From contig JANATF010000003.1 of the NCBI GenBank assembly GCA_029449245.1, positions 1,674,001 to 1,738,000 on the forward strand: a stretch of DNA of 64,000 nucleotides, given 5' to 3'. The position numbers and the translations under genes are program-made. The number at the start of each line of letters is the position of its first letter. Positions within the stretch are counted from its first letter, which is position 1. Origin of the DNA: Mortierella alpina. Its lineage: Eukaryota; Mortierellomycota; Mortierellomycetes; Mortierellales; Mortierellaceae. Under the pieces are notes generated by a model. That model did no database searches. It saw only the letters and a list, made by a program, of their open reading frames with translations, and was not told the origin of the DNA. Below are positions 22,575-35,023 of this stretch, in pieces.

Positions 22575-24820
22575 AATCGTAACAATAGTACAGACAGCGG
22601 AGGCTAGATGCTGCGAGATTGATCGTTAACGCAGAAAGGCAAGGGTATAATTGACGTGAAAACTGGCTATGGACACGGTGGGAGGTAGGGCGGTGGCGTT
22701 GGCAGGCTTGAGGCTGCGGGCTTGAAGACAGCTAAGTGTGAATGGCGTGAGGGAGATCAAGTCGTAAAAAGGTCGTGGGATGTAAGAAGTCAATAGTCAA
22801 GGTGAGCTGAAAAAAAGGGTTAAAGAATCATAGAAAGGGGGTACTGGCTCTTGGAAGAGTGAAAGGGAAGGGGCAGCGAGAGATGGGAAAGGGAGCAAGA
22901 ATGGACAAGGAAGAGAGAAAAAAAAAAGAAAAACGAAGGTCGAGAGGGATAAGAAAAGAGAGGCGAAACAATGAGCGTTGACGACAAAAGCGCAAAAAGC
23001 TGCTGTAACGCACACCTGCACGAGGGCACCAATTAGTGTTGACACTGCTGCAGAGCGACCCATGGGCCGACCATGCATTCGTTGGAGGCGAATTGGGGTT
23101 ATGAGCACTCAGGCAAGAAATAGCTGTTGGAAATAGGAGCACTTTAGAATGGTCGTATATCACTGCCTCCACAACCCAAGTTGATTTCATTCTAACACTT
23201 AAACACTCATATGGAACAGCACCAGGCACAAACCACAGCCGAAACCGGTACCTCGACGCTGACGCCATTTAGGATCTCACCTCCATGAACTTGGCTTGCT
23301 TATTACATGATCATCTGTTCCGCGGCGGCTTTGGAGTTGTATAGATATACTTCCTGCACAAGAGTGCTATTAACAGCACCAAACAGCATGCGATCCCATG
23401 CTCTCACCTCCGTTTCAGCATGTGTGTAGCAATCCCGGGCCATTGAACCGACCCTATAATGCAGACCTCATTGCTTCCAGCTTTGTGCCTGGAAGTGTAC
23501 AGTACAGACTGTTTATCGGGGCAGTCGAAAATAGCGAGTGCTCTCGTTTTCCATCAGGCGGATGAGCGTAAAACGCTCGTTACTAAATTCTAACAAAGAG
23601 CTCTCATTCGAAATGCCGTTTCTGACTCTCGCCTGGGTGCTCTCGCTGCTACGATTGCTATGGACTATCGTCCATTTGCGAGGTATATGATATTGTTATT
23701 GTAATAGGGCCAGAAATAGCAAAATGAATAAACGTGGGGGATGTCTATCAGCCTGAGTTCATTTCTAAATGAACGTACCCTGAGCACAGATACGGGATAA
23801 TACTTAAGTCAGTGGCCATGGTAGGACAAACACACCAGAACCGACCCCTCGGAGTTACAGGATGATCGAAAGACAATGACAGGGACCAACATGAGGAGTT
23901 TGAAGGAAGGAGTTCAAAAGTAACAGAAGTGCAGCCCCTGCATCGTTTGGTGTAAGTCAACAGCACTGCTGTATCAAAAAGAGTGTGCGTGAGAGAGAAT
24001 GGAAATAAGCGTAATGCGGCTCTTTGAAATCGATCTTCTCAGCGCTTATGTCAGATCTGGTTTAGTTCCTCACTTTCACTTCAGCTGGATCAGCGCTCCA
24101 TGCAGTGGCTCGTTGAACAACTTGTCGCGACAAACTAACTGTGTTGCTGACACTAGGGTAGGTGCCGCGCTTCTCAGGCACAACGAGAAACAAAAACACG
24201 GGGACGTGCGTCCATTGCTACTGCCCTGAGCGCGAGTGGACCGCTTGCCCTGCTCTCGCCTCCCTCGATCTCCCTGCCTGTCGGATTTGCACACCTTCCC
24301 CCCATCCATTACTGTCATCACCTCCCCCCTTCAGAGGTCTGTTACTCCTGACTTCAGAGTTTATCCGAAAACTCGGTTCTTGCTGACCACCCACTCTCTT
24401 CATGGTATTCTATGTCGGCTTAAATGTACAGGCTGAACCATGGAAACTCTCTTGCTGCCCGGATGGGTTGACTTTTGCCGTTTTAAGAGTTCTCCAAGAT
24501 GCGGAAGGTAAGCCAGTTTAAAAAAAACATCACGCCCCCTTGGATGGTCGCCTTCACGCGTTCAGAGAAAGTTGGTTGAAATGGCGATCGGCTTGCGCCT
24601 TGTAGGAATCGTGATATATTTGGGCCAAGCAGAACAGTTTTGCGCACGACCAGTGCTCTAGTGATGCTGGCTCAAAACAAAAGGTCTTTGCCGTCTGGGA
24701 CCCCGGCGCCCTTAGTCCGATTGAAGCTTCCTCAATGGGTTGTCCATGTTCATTCCGGCACTTCCATTTCACGCGTCTGATGCATCCTGTCATCTGCATT
24801 GCCCACCTTAAGAGATCTCC
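22575..24820. other. Divergent intergenic region, about 2.2 kb, no gene seen
   Basis: It separates the glycolipid-binding gene (-) from the subtilase gene (+). The first 400 bases are purine-rich on the + strand (runs of gggaaggg and 9 A), that is, CT-rich on the coding strand, as expected for a 5' leader. A perfect tgtacagtaca lies at 23496-23506. Short open frames in the rest lack splice-supported structure. Confidence 0.45.
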
Positions 24821-26723
24821 ATGCGCTTTTTGTACCTCTCAACGTTAGGGGCCATACTGGCTCTCCTTGTCGCGAATGTTATGGCCCAGTCCGTTCAAAG
24901 TATCTAAAGCCTGGGCTGCCTGTATTGAAAAAATTGAATGCGAGCAGGTGTATTAATCCCTGCATGGCTGTCGGTGTGTGTTTGCCTCGTCTTTCACTAG
25001 TCAAAGACCACCCTTGTCCTGCAGACCACATTTCAGGGTGCCGGTACATTATCATGATGCACGCTTTGGACAGCCCAACCCCAACCCAAAGAGACAGCGA
25101 TAATGTGGTCACGACTGCATCGGAGCCTGTACACCCCTTCTCTGCAAGCCAAGGCACAGTAGGCACGGGTGGAAAAAAATGCAGCTTCCCAGAGACTCAG
25201 CCGGAGAGAGACGCTACATGGTTCAAAGTTCTCGCACCCTTCCTTGACTCTGCACGCACACACCAAGGCGCGGTTACTTCCAATTCTGTGGGAGATCTAG
25301 TATGGTATTCCACAACGATGCATCCATCAACAGCTGCCCTGCTTCAACAGCAACAGGAACTTCACAGGATCAGGTACCTCATCCCAGACCTGCCGACGCA
25401 GCTCTACGGGCATGTTCAAAAACACCCACCAAGCTGGGGTTTGGATAGAATAGACCAGAGGAGTGACAAGTTGGACGGGTTATTCCATTATCCCGACAGC
25501 GCCGGTGAAAATGTCACCATCTACATCATTGACACGTAAGGTCAATGTTATTTCTTGACTTTGAATGCTGGAAAAAAGTTGGCAGTGGATAGCTAATCTA
25601 ACATATCGTTTTGTAGCGGTGTTAATATTGATCATAAAGACTTTGGTGGTCGAGCAGAGCATGGGCCAGTGTTCTTGCCAGGATCCAAGGGAACCGCCGA
25701 CGTGAATGGGCACGGGACATTCGTAGCAGCTTTGGCTGCCGGCTCCACCTATGGTGTTGCCAAGAAGGCACATATTGTTTCGTTGAAAGCCTTGGATGAT
25801 GCTGGAGCTGGACGACTCTCCAATGTTCTCGCTGCAATCGAATGGGTTGTCAATAGGCATTTGTCGCAAGGAACAGATGCTCGCTCTATCATCAAGTAAG
25901 TCCGATCAAATACATTCACCATCGCTTACGCGCCGCAATATCATGAATTAAGGTCTAAACGCTCCTTTCTTGGCTTCTCCATTCCTTTGTCGGGCAAACC
26001 AGCCTTTCACTGGGCGCAGAACACAATGAGCCAACAAACCAGGCTATTCAGGAGGCTATGAGACTCGGCATCCACTTTTCAATAGCTGCAGGCAACGACG
26101 GGAAAGACGCGTGTCAGTTTTCTCCAGCGTCCACGCCTGGAGCCTTGACAGTTGGTGCCACCGACGAAGATGACACAATCGCAAGCTACTCCAACTCTGG
26201 GCCTTGCGTTGCTATTTACGCTCCCGGGTCTAACATTGTCTCCGCATGGGCGGGTTCTAACAGTGCTACCCATACGCAAAGTGGCACCTCAATGGCCTCC
26301 CCGCACGTTGCAGGACTGATCGCATTGCTTCTCTCAGAGTCACCTGAAGAAAACATCCCTGTCAAAACAATGTCGGACAAGATATTGAAGACCGTAACGA
26401 GGTTTAGCTTGCATGGCAAACTAGTCGAGGACACCGTTGCTACTTCAATGGCCCTGTCATCGGTTTCGTCTGACCCAGTCTCGAGGAGTACGGACGATCT
26501 GGCCTGGCATATTCAACCACAACCTCAAGTTTTTCACGGCAAGACCTTGGCAAGAAATTTGGTCTTTGTTGGTGTGCCTCGCAAGGAAGAGGGCGAGACT
26601 GAGAATGATACCGAGGATCTATTTCAAGGATATAGCACTACATCCTCGATTGCACCACTCCGAGTGACAATGACAAACCTCATCCTGACTGTTGCCTGTG
26701 GGTTTCTTTTTACATTCGGCTAA
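24821..26723 (+). CDS. Secreted subtilisin-like serine protease (family S8, proteinase K type)
   Basis: Exons 24821-24899, 25037-25535 (or 25025-25535), 25617-25895 and 26003-26723 give about 525 residues. The first exon is a complete signal peptide (MRFLYLSTLGAILALL ... VMA). It would stop after SVQSI without splicing, which supports the intron at 24900. Next comes a propeptide of the I9 type (RYIIMMHALD). The triad is clear: Asp in YIIDTGVNIDH, created by the second splice, His in GHGTFVAALAAGSTYG, and Ser in SGTSMASPHVAG, with oxyanion Asn in IAAGNDG. The last 20 residues are hydrophobic (MTNLILTVACGFLFTFG), which suggests a GPI signal or membrane tail, not a free enzyme. It is likely a cell-surface or secreted endoprotease for nutrition or wall remodelling. 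Two acceptors 12 bases apart fit equally well at the start of exon 2. Confidence 0.87.
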
Positions 26724-29202
26724 CTCTGCTTTAGCCGATAGACATATCTTCTACCATCTAATGATTAAAAACAAGTTTGAAGCTGACGGTTATGCTGCTA
26801 CAATAACGGTTGTGAACAAGCCCAATGATTACAGTCTAGATCGCGTTTCATTCTCTTGTTCTCTTGTTCACCTTCAGTCGAGTATATACAAGATTCCTTT
26901 CTCAACACCTTGCACCCGTTAACACATTTTTGCACAAAGAAGGGGGTATCAAAAACATCGAGAAAAACAAAGGCGAATGTCAGCGCTCTTGGGTTGAAAG
27001 GTGGAGGCGCGAGCACTGCCCAAAGCTACCTGGCGAACAGTGGACCAAGAAGAGCTGGATGTGACATGCCCGCGCAGCAAGTGTAAAGGAAACCACAGTG
27101 CTTGCTTATGTGTGCGAAGAATCGATTCTGGTAGGTTGTAGGGTTGTTCAGAAAACTGTGAGAGGGCGCATGAGGAGCGAGGAGCGAAGCAGCAGCGCCG
27201 ACTAGTTTATTACGGAACGAACGGAATCGGAAGATTGATTAGTTTTGTTTACGACTCGTTCTGTGGAAGGGAGCGTATGAATGAAAGACCCGGCAAGAGA
27301 CATCGTACGATGAGTTTCAATGGAGCGAGAGTACCAATTTATGGCTTACAATAGCTGAGCTCATGGAGTAGCGAGTATATTACTCCTCACGGCGATATAA
27401 TGATGCTTTGGTCTTGATGGATTGTTTGTTTGCGACAGCTTCAGGACAACAATCATTGTTCGCATCTCCCAAAATATTCGCGTTGGAGTGGAATGTTTGT
27501 GACACGAGAGAGACACGCTTTCTTTGAGGGTCAGCCTGTGTTGAGCAGAGTTTTTCTTGCCTTCTGCCAGAACACTTTGCACAAAACCACACATAGATTG
27601 AAGCTCATTGCTATGTACATTAAACTTGAAGTGGACCAAAAAAAGCATCTAGTGCACCCCATTAAATGCCTCTTGCCAGCTGCTCGTTTCTCCTCCCTAT
27701 TGTAGCCGCGAGAGCTATGTCACCTCTCTATGCTGCGACGACTGCAGCTCAGCCGTTATTTCTACACATGCGCTAATCAACAAAGGACGTAACGCTCGCA
27801 TCCTTGCTCAAGTAAAAATGAACACGCGGTGCATTTGGAGAAGAAGGAGCCGGCCGCGAGATGATGTCAATTGCCTTGCCAGAGATGTCAGCACGAAGGT
27901 AGGTCCGATCAACAAAGGAAAGGAGTGCCCTGCATAGTTGCTGACTACACGCATATTCCGTCAGTAATGTGTCTCTTTGTGCTCTTATGCCCACTTGCAT
28001 TGCACGGCATAAGGATGGGCTGCTGATTCTTATTGTTTTGTTCTTGTAGAACAAAAAAAGTCATTGTCAAAAACGAAATCACCTCCCAGCTGCCCCCAGA
28101 TCTTAGTTGAAATGCCAAGTGAAAAGCGGGCGTTTCCTAGGTGTATGAAGACAGCACATCAGCATGTGCACTGTATATACACACCAAACGGCGGATGTGC
28201 ATTCAGAATACGGTGAAAGTTTGAGGTCAAGTGCATGGTGGTACAGCATATTGTTTGCGTTACTCGTCAGACCTTGTCGACCTCCCACATTTCGAGCTGT
28301 TTACAGTTCACAAATGCAAGGTATCAACATGAGAGCCGACTCTGAAAGACTATCCTCCTCCACATCCCACAACAACATCCCACAAAGGCGCGCAGATACT
28401 CTTTATTCGTCACGTCGTTCACAGGACAGTTCCTTCAATCTACATGCATATCTTCCAGTGCTTGGTGCCAGCATACTAAATTTCATCTCTTCGTTTGCTC
28501 TTCCCGAATTCCTATCCTTCATATGCTGCTAGTACAGTCCAACGCGCACGCAGCCCCTTCCCTGTAATCATCGCGCCTTTGCCCACTACGCCCTTGCCCA
28601 CGTCGCATGCAACAATATTGTCAGTGAATAATATCACCGAACCCAAGGCAAAGGGTGAACTAGGAAAAAAACAAAACAAAACAATAGAGCAGGAAGGCGC
28701 TGGCGTTACTTGCTCGGGTATCAACTGAAAAATAATAAGTCATGGAGATATGTCTAACAAGTGCAGCCTTCTGCGAGAGAAGGATTTTGGTTTGTAATTT
28801 GTGTCCATCATCGTAAACCGTAAATCATAGACTGTCCGCAGCATGGAGAGCGCGATTTATCCATCAGGGCATTACAGATTCGCCCGTGTTGCATTGTAGA
28901 CATCGCCGCAATTGCTATTCTTCCAGCCAAGTTTGCTGTTCGCCCGCATGTTTCTAATGTGCCTTGGTTTAGCTGGCTGTTGGCCTACTTCGGATATCCT
29001 TACGCGATCATTTAAAGCTCTTTACAGTCGATCATTGTGGACCTTGTATGGCCACCACAACAACTCGCCCCATTAACACATGCTTGCCGAGCTCGATCTT
29101 TGAAAACGTGTACTGTCAGCATCATTCGCTGTTCTCTAATTCGCGCTTTGTAAACAAAACCTTTCGTCGATTCTAGATCCACGAACACGCTCTTCCAGTT
29201 TG
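26724..29202. other. Intergenic region, about 2.5 kb, no gene supported
   Basis: It lies between the subtilase and the ML-domain gene. AT-rich blocks alternate with ordinary sequence. A 93-codon frame on the minus strand at 27773-28054 ends in a coding-looking stretch (RADISGKAIDIISRP) but has no partner exon that I can place. I leave it uncalled; it may be a gene remnant. Confidence 0.4.
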
Positions 29203-29210
29203 TATAAAAG
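29203..29210 (+). promoter_or_regulatory. TATA box of the ML-domain gene
   Basis: The octamer tataaaag lies 109 bases before the ATG at 29312. It is followed by a pyrimidine-rich leader (tcttcatcctcctcacac) and an A-rich run just before the start. A strong TATA box with such a short leader fits a highly expressed secreted protein. Confidence 0.7.
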
Positions 29211-29311
29211 GATCCATAAGCAACTCGTTTTTTGTCTTCATCCTCCTCACACACCAACTCTTCAGCACTCCAGTCCAAAGACCCAACCAACCAAAAAAAA
29301 TTACTCCAACC

Positions 29312-29761
29312 ATGAAGTTCATCGCTGCCATCGCTGCCCTTGTCGTTGCCGCTGTTGCCAACGCCCAGAACTTTACCAGCTGTGCTACTGGCGCCACTGA
29401 CATGACGGTGACTGCCTTCAGCGTCAACCCCTACCCTCTCTGCATTGGCCAGAACGTGTGCGCGACCGTCTCCGGTACCTTGTCGACCCCCATCATCGCC
29501 CCCGCCAAGTTGTCTGTTACCGGCAAATACCTCGGCCGTATCGTGTACACCGACAACCAGGATCTTTGCACCGTCCTCGCTGCTTCGGGCATCCCCTGCC
29601 CCGTCCCCGTCTCGGTTACTACAGTGACTGCTTGCGTGCTCGTCAAGCCCTCGGCCCCTGCCAACATCCCGGTCCAGCTGACCATTCTTGCCACCAACGG
29701 CAACAACCACGTCCTCTTCTGCCAGTCTGCCACCGTCACTGCAGCCCAGTGCCCTGCTTAA
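29312..29761 (+). CDS. Secreted ML-domain (NPC2/MD-2-like) lipid-binding protein
   Basis: An intronless gene of 149 residues with a clear signal peptide (MKFIAAIAALVVAAVANA, cut before QNF). The mature part is about 130 residues with eight Cys, enough for four disulphides. Its strand pattern fits the ML fold: DMTVTAFSVNPYPLCIGQN, then SGTLSTPIIAPAKLSVTG, a central DNQDLCTVLAASGIPCP loop, and a closing VQLTILATNGNNHVLFC strand. Relatives bind sterols or phospholipids in a pocket between two sheets and move them between membranes. Codon use is strongly biased to C-ending codons (ATC, GTC, ACC), unlike neighbouring genes, and a strong TATA box stands upstream; both suggest high expression. The ligand cannot be told from sequence. 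The family call rests on size, Cys spacing and strand order. Confidence 0.8.
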   Translation: MKFIAAIAALVVAAVANAQNFTSCATGATDMTVTAFSVNPYPLCIGQNVCATVSGTLSTPIIAPAKLSVTGKYLGRIVYTDNQDLCTVLAASGIPCPVPVSVTTVTACVLVKPSAPANIPVQLTILATNGNNHVLFCQSATVTAAQCPA

Positions 29762-31181
29762 ATGCCTTGTCATGGCTTTAACATCTGTTGGTTCAAAAGC
29801 TTGAGCTGGGAACCAACCCAAAACACGCCCAAGAATGATACTTTGTTTTCGCAAATTGGAGCGTGGAGATTTTATCCGAGTTGATTCACTAAACAGATAT
29901 GAAAAAAAGAGAGAAGAGATTTGTTGAGAAAATAAAAAAGCGACCTTGATTCAACTCCACTCCTGCATCAGCATTGGGTACATGCCTACTAAACACCTAG
30001 TTCAAGCGACTCTGCTATTCACTGAAATTTCTAATGACTCCTCTTAGAAAGTAGCTAGCTGTTGATCTAAGCGCGCAAAAGCAACGCAATCTTGCTGAAT
30101 TATTTTTTATCACGATGCGACCATGAGGACTGAGCTTGGCCGTATCTATGGACCTCAGACGCGTTTCATACCATCCTATCTTGCTTCCCCACCACGGTCA
30201 GCGGTGCTTTGAATCAAGAATAAGCAATCAACGCGTAAACCCCTCCCCCCGGAGCATTTACGCGTTTTGGACGATCCCCATTTTCCTTTCATGGGAACAA
30301 CATTTTTTATTTGGTTGCGCAAACATTACTACCGCTGATCGGTCGTCACCCTTTGTGGATTGGGGGTATATTGACTAATACTTTGTCGTTGTTGTTGCCG
30401 TGCTACAAGTTTTGTTCTTCTCTTTACTCTTATATCCAAGTTAGAGGTTATTCTATTGTATTATCTGTTTTTTTCGTTCCCGCCATGCATGCACTATTGC
30501 ACACGTTTACGCCCCAAGCTGTCTCTGTCGTATGCACGATCAACTGCTCCAAGCTACACAGAGAATACAGAACACAGAGAAATACCTCAAGGTGAATGCT
30601 TGGTTTACTTTAAGCAAAGTCAGTTAAAGAAAAAACTCCCCCTCCACTAACCAACAACAACAAACAAGAAAAATACAGTTGAAAAACTGATCTGCACTCT
30701 CTTCATTTTTCGTTTTTGTTCATCGTAGAGTAGCCCCTCTGAAGGCACAGGTTTGGTAACACATTAAAGAACCAGCAGTTTGTTTTTGCTTCGCTCATGT
30801 GCATGTTCCGTTTGTTGTTTTTCAAAAAAAAGTCGCTATGTTGATGTGCTCTTTGAAGGCACACTTGTTTTCCAGGACACAATTGGTATTCTACAGCTAA
30901 AGGATCACAAATGGATTTGTTCCGCCTCTATGCGCGCACTGGAGCTTGAAAACAAACAATCCAATGATTTTATTGAGCAATGTTGTATTCTTTTTCCTAA
31001 GGCTTTGCTCATGGCGGAGCTACCTGACCACCAGTTGGTACGCCTTCAAATGCATGCTCGTCATTAACCATCTACAGCAATCATTTTTTTACATATTGAA
31101 ATGGTAAAAGAACGAAGAGTGTCAGCTGTCATGAACACCCACCTGTGCATGCATTAAACATAAAGCAAATTCAGATATAGT
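29762..31181. other. Convergent intergenic region, about 1.4 kb, no gene supported
   Basis: It lies between the 3' ends of the ML-domain gene (+) and the dymeclin gene (-). The DNA is AT-rich. A frame at 30839-31067 on the + strand (VDVLFEGTLVFQDTIGILQL) has a protein-like composition but no recognisable family and no start or splice that I trust, so it is not called. Confidence 0.4.
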
Positions 31182-34100
31182 TCATGATGACGGTTGCCCT
31201 ACCGTTCTATAGTCATGCAAGATCTTCGCCTTTTCCACATCCCAGTACACAAACGTATTCCTGTAGAGCAACGACCAGACGTATGGGCAAAAGAACTCGC
31301 TCGCCTGTTCCTCTTCCTCATACTCAAACTTGATATCCGGAAACGTCTTCATCAGATTGGGCGGCCAAGTCCTCGAGGCGGTTTGGATCACCTGGGCAAC
31401 TTCTTCGGGCGTTGGTGCCTTGATATTTGCTTCAGATATCTTTTGCTGAAAATAGTTGACGGCCTGCTCGATGTTATGGATCAAATCCTTAAACTTGAGA
31501 TCGTTTCGGAAATAAGCAAACATCTCTTGCTTATGCAAAAGCGAGTACATGAGCTGTGGGTTGGCCTTCAACTTGTGTGTCAACGTCGAGTTGATGATCT
31601 CAAGCACCAGTGTGACCATGTCTCCGTAGATGACAATATCGGTGTTCTATATTCAAATAACATACGATCCTACTGTGAGCATACTGAATCTGCAGCAATA
31701 CGCGAGTCGCCATCAGAGAGTTTGCTTGTATAAAAAACGTACCATTTCGATATTTTCGTCGCGTTTAAGTTGCTTCGTCACAACCTTTTGATACCTCCTT
31801 GCGACAATGTCAAATAGTGTAACAAGCCTCTGGGAAACGTACGGATGAATATCTTGTAGCGAGTTTGACATGTTGGCCAGAATGGCAAGCGAATTGGTGT
31901 GAAAGTATACATCCTATCAAGCGTAACACCAAGCAGCATGAACGACTATTAGCAAATAAAGACGTCGCTCGAGTAATGCGCTGAGTATTACAGAACTCGT
32001 GTTTACCTTATGCTGCGCCAAGTTGTACTGTATCGTCCTGATCACAATGGCGGTGGCAAGACCTCCAAGAGAGATGGACTTGAGTAATCGCTCAGTAAAC
32101 CACGGCTGGTATGTCATGGTCTATAATTTGCGGCATAAGGGATCATAATTTGTCAACACACAAGATGTAAGGTTGAGGTCGAACTTGGACCATTTCAAAT
32201 ACACACACTTACAATCTTTTGTATACTGTCATTGAACACATCATCCTGGCTGAACAAAAGCAGAATCACCAAAAGGACATAGACCTGCGAATAGTTCGTC
32301 TTCCCCTCAACTCCCTCGTATACCATTCGGAGAATCGGAAGGTACTAATGTCGGTATGCAATCGTAAAAAAACAAAGGGTCAGCAACGCTTCCGTCATGC
32401 GTTACGTCGAATTCGACTGTCAAGGACCGAAAAGAAAATTCTCACCAAGGTTTCTGGATCCGTGCGCGACAAGACATAGGTTCTGAAGTAGGTGTTCTCT
32501 ACAAGCAAAACGTGTAGTAGTAAACACACTTCTTCACAATGAATTTGCCTACATAAAACATACGAAATCTAGGTTAGTTCAGGCCAGCATGGCACCACAC
32601 AGTTCGCTGGTTAGCAAGAAACAGGCAGAACAGTGGGCTTACTGGCATACGACGTGAAAGATCTTGCGGAAGGACGTGAATATGGTGTCCTCCTTCTGAT
32701 CATCTACCATGGATCCTGTTTAAAGATGATAGCATAAGACAATGCTGCTCGTTCCCTGGCATTTTCACTGCTGCAGCATGGGCACGCACGTCTTACCTCG
32801 CTCATCCCGAATATTCTGAATCGACTTCTTGAAAACCTCCCAGCTTGAATCATTCTTTGCTTGCGAATGCAAGAGCAGCAACATTAACACGCTTCTATCA
32901 GCAATTGGATGGGCTTCTGATGACGGCGACGAGCCTGCCTTTGCAAACAGATAACTGTAAGCGCTGTACACAATACTGCCCGTTAATGGTGGGCTGGGTC
33001 GTTGGTCAGTGAAGTTCCATAAGAGTCGCAGTGTCAACTGGTCTGCTACATGACTACCGTGGGAAGTGTACAAAAAGGTCAGTTGAATACGACTTCTAAG
33101 ATTTTTTTTTCCTGCAAGACCCTCCACAGTTTCACGCTAATTTTACCTGAAGTTTTGAAGAACGAGGTTTAAAAAGTAGTTCCTTTCGTTGGGCTCGGCT
33201 GTTGGCAATTGCAATTGGGTCGAGGCCATTACTATGAGCAAGTTCAGCGCTTCCTCGTAAAACTCGTATGCAGAAGAGGACGATCTATCAACAAAGCGAA
33301 ATTCGTCAGCTGTACGTCTTGTAATACTGAACCTTGATACCCTAAAATGAGATCTTACCCTGCGTCCAGATTCAGAATGATCCCTATTACTCCTTGAATC
33401 AATTGCTCCGCGTAGGATCTAGGGTCCGTTACTAGAGCCTGATCGACCCCAAGCTTACAACCTTTAAAAGACACGATGCCAAGTGCTTCCTGCTGCGCCT
33501 CACTTGACAAGTCCGATCCTATACGCGGTAACATACGATAAACATGTTAATGCAAAGTCCCGACGACACACGCAGGCGAGACAACTCCGTGGCAATTTAC
33601 CTTCAAAGAAAGAAATCATCTCTCCAGATGTCAAATCTGAAATGAAATGATTAAGGAAGACGCGCGTCAAGAACAAGGCGTTGTAGGCATGGCTGGGTAT
33701 ATCGCTATTAAACCATAGAACACATCTTGCATTAGGCACATATTTCAAAATATGTGTTTACATAGTGAAAAGCACGCGCGATCCTTTCGACATGCTCATC
33801 TTACCCTTTGTAGTCCTGATCTGTGATCAGCTTGATCTGAGAAAGCAGTTGCAAGACCAAGGTGTTGAAGTTCTGGGTTTGGGCGTTATTTGCACCTGAA
33901 GGTAGGTAGGAAAGCGAGCATTAGGCGCGATTCGTTCACTAATCTGTACCTTCCATAGATATCCTTCTGCACAGGTGAGGAACATACCAAATTCAACTGC
34001 CATGCACGTCGTCGCCATTTCAATATCGTAAGCGTCTTGGCTATCAACAAGAAGCCCATGCAGTTAGCAAGTCAGCGATCCGAGCCCTTCGCATCAACAA

Positions 34101-35023
34101 CCTATACCTGTGGCAAACGGGCTTTACCTCGTTGCGATAGTTGGAAACTTTTGTGCGCCTAGTATAGAATACCAGCCAATGGTATCGATCCTGCTCAAGA
34201 CTCTAGTGGAGCAAAGAGTTTTGATAGCGGCCTGATGCAGTGGCCCCAAGATATGAATGCTATCAAAGTCTTTGACAGCGATTGGGTATTTGTGCTCAAG
34301 TGCTGGTGACTTGGTCTGCTGCCCTGTACTGGCGATGCTAGATATGGACGTGGAACCAGGAATGACTCCCGAAAACGACGAGATCGAAAACGATGGCGAA
34401 TGTGGCACAGACCCGAACGCGGACGTGCTGTTGTTGTGATCAAAATCGTACGGGGCAGCAAAGTCTGGGGAGAACGTGTGGAACCCGCTGGTGGATGATT
34501 TAATTGCGGGAGAGGGCGCAGCTCCGACGGTAGAGGGCGACGCCAGCTCAGGCGTTGGCGGCAGTGTGGGTGTTTGGCCCCCAAATTGAGATCGGCGCTT
34601 GCTCGCGAGGGCTGAGCCTCCAGTGGCGGGACTCGAGAGAGCTACGCCGATGGAAGGAGAGGGCTGCGATGGGCCTGCTGCAGGTGCTGGCGCAAAGGTG
34701 TGTCCCGTGGAGTAACGTCGACTGGTGTCAAGGACGTCTCGACCGCTGTACGAGCTGTTGACGTCAGATTGTTGGTGGCCTGGCGTGCTGCTGCGACTAG
34801 GACGCGACTCGCCAGTGGGTGCAGGAGAGCGGGTCGTGGCAGGCGTGTCGATAGAGGGGACAGGGACGTCTGGAAGAGCCCTGGGGGTCGAAGCGATGTG
34901 CAGGTGATGAAGCGAGAGGTCGGCGTGTCCCTGGGGTGGCTGATGCGCCTGTGCGATGGGCGGAAGCGTGACAGAGGAGGATGCAGGAGAGGATGCCTGG
35001 GAAGGATCAGGCTTCGTCATCAT
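31182..35023 (-). CDS. DYM: Dymeclin-family protein (Golgi organisation) with a Ser/Pro-rich N-terminal extension
   Basis: Thirteen exons keep phase throughout: 34128-35023, 33988-34040, 33805-33895, 33601-33704, 33359-33518, 33147-33284, 32797-33053, 32643-32715, 32446-32548, 32213-32344, 32007-32120, 31743-31913 and 31182-31646. They give 918 residues. Dymeclin signatures lie in the C-terminal half: RTYVLSRTDPETL, a helix ending FSQDDVFNDSIQKI, FTERLLKSISLGGL then VIRTIQYNL, LAILANMSNSL, and the end block FPDIKFEYEEEEQASEFFCPYVWSLLYRN split over two helices. Human dymeclin is about 670 residues. The extra length is a first exon of 299 residues, mostly Ser/Pro/Thr. The family is a peripheral Golgi protein with many Leu-rich helices. 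The vertebrate N-myristoylation start (MGSNSS type) is absent. Exon 9 was set by frame: an apparent intron inside it is really coding. Confidence 0.87.

Noticed and set aside
22797-23268. Overlapping Ser/Phe-rich frames on the minus strand
   Set aside because: They come from the purine/pyrimidine-skewed leader of the glycolipid-binding gene.
27773-28054. 93-codon frame on the minus strand with a coding-like end (RADISGKAIDIISRP)
   Set aside because: No partner exon, family or promoter could be found. It may be a gene remnant, but support is too thin.
30839-31067. Coding-like stretch on the + strand (VDVLFEGTLVFQDTIGILQL)
   Set aside because: No recognised family and no convincing start or splice; a transposon remnant is possible but not shown.
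32446-32548. Intron between 32510 and 32530 in the dymeclin gene
   Set aside because: gtgtgttt...gtag looks like an intron, but reading through keeps the frame and gives LLLHVLLVENTYFRTYVLSR, as expected for dymeclin.
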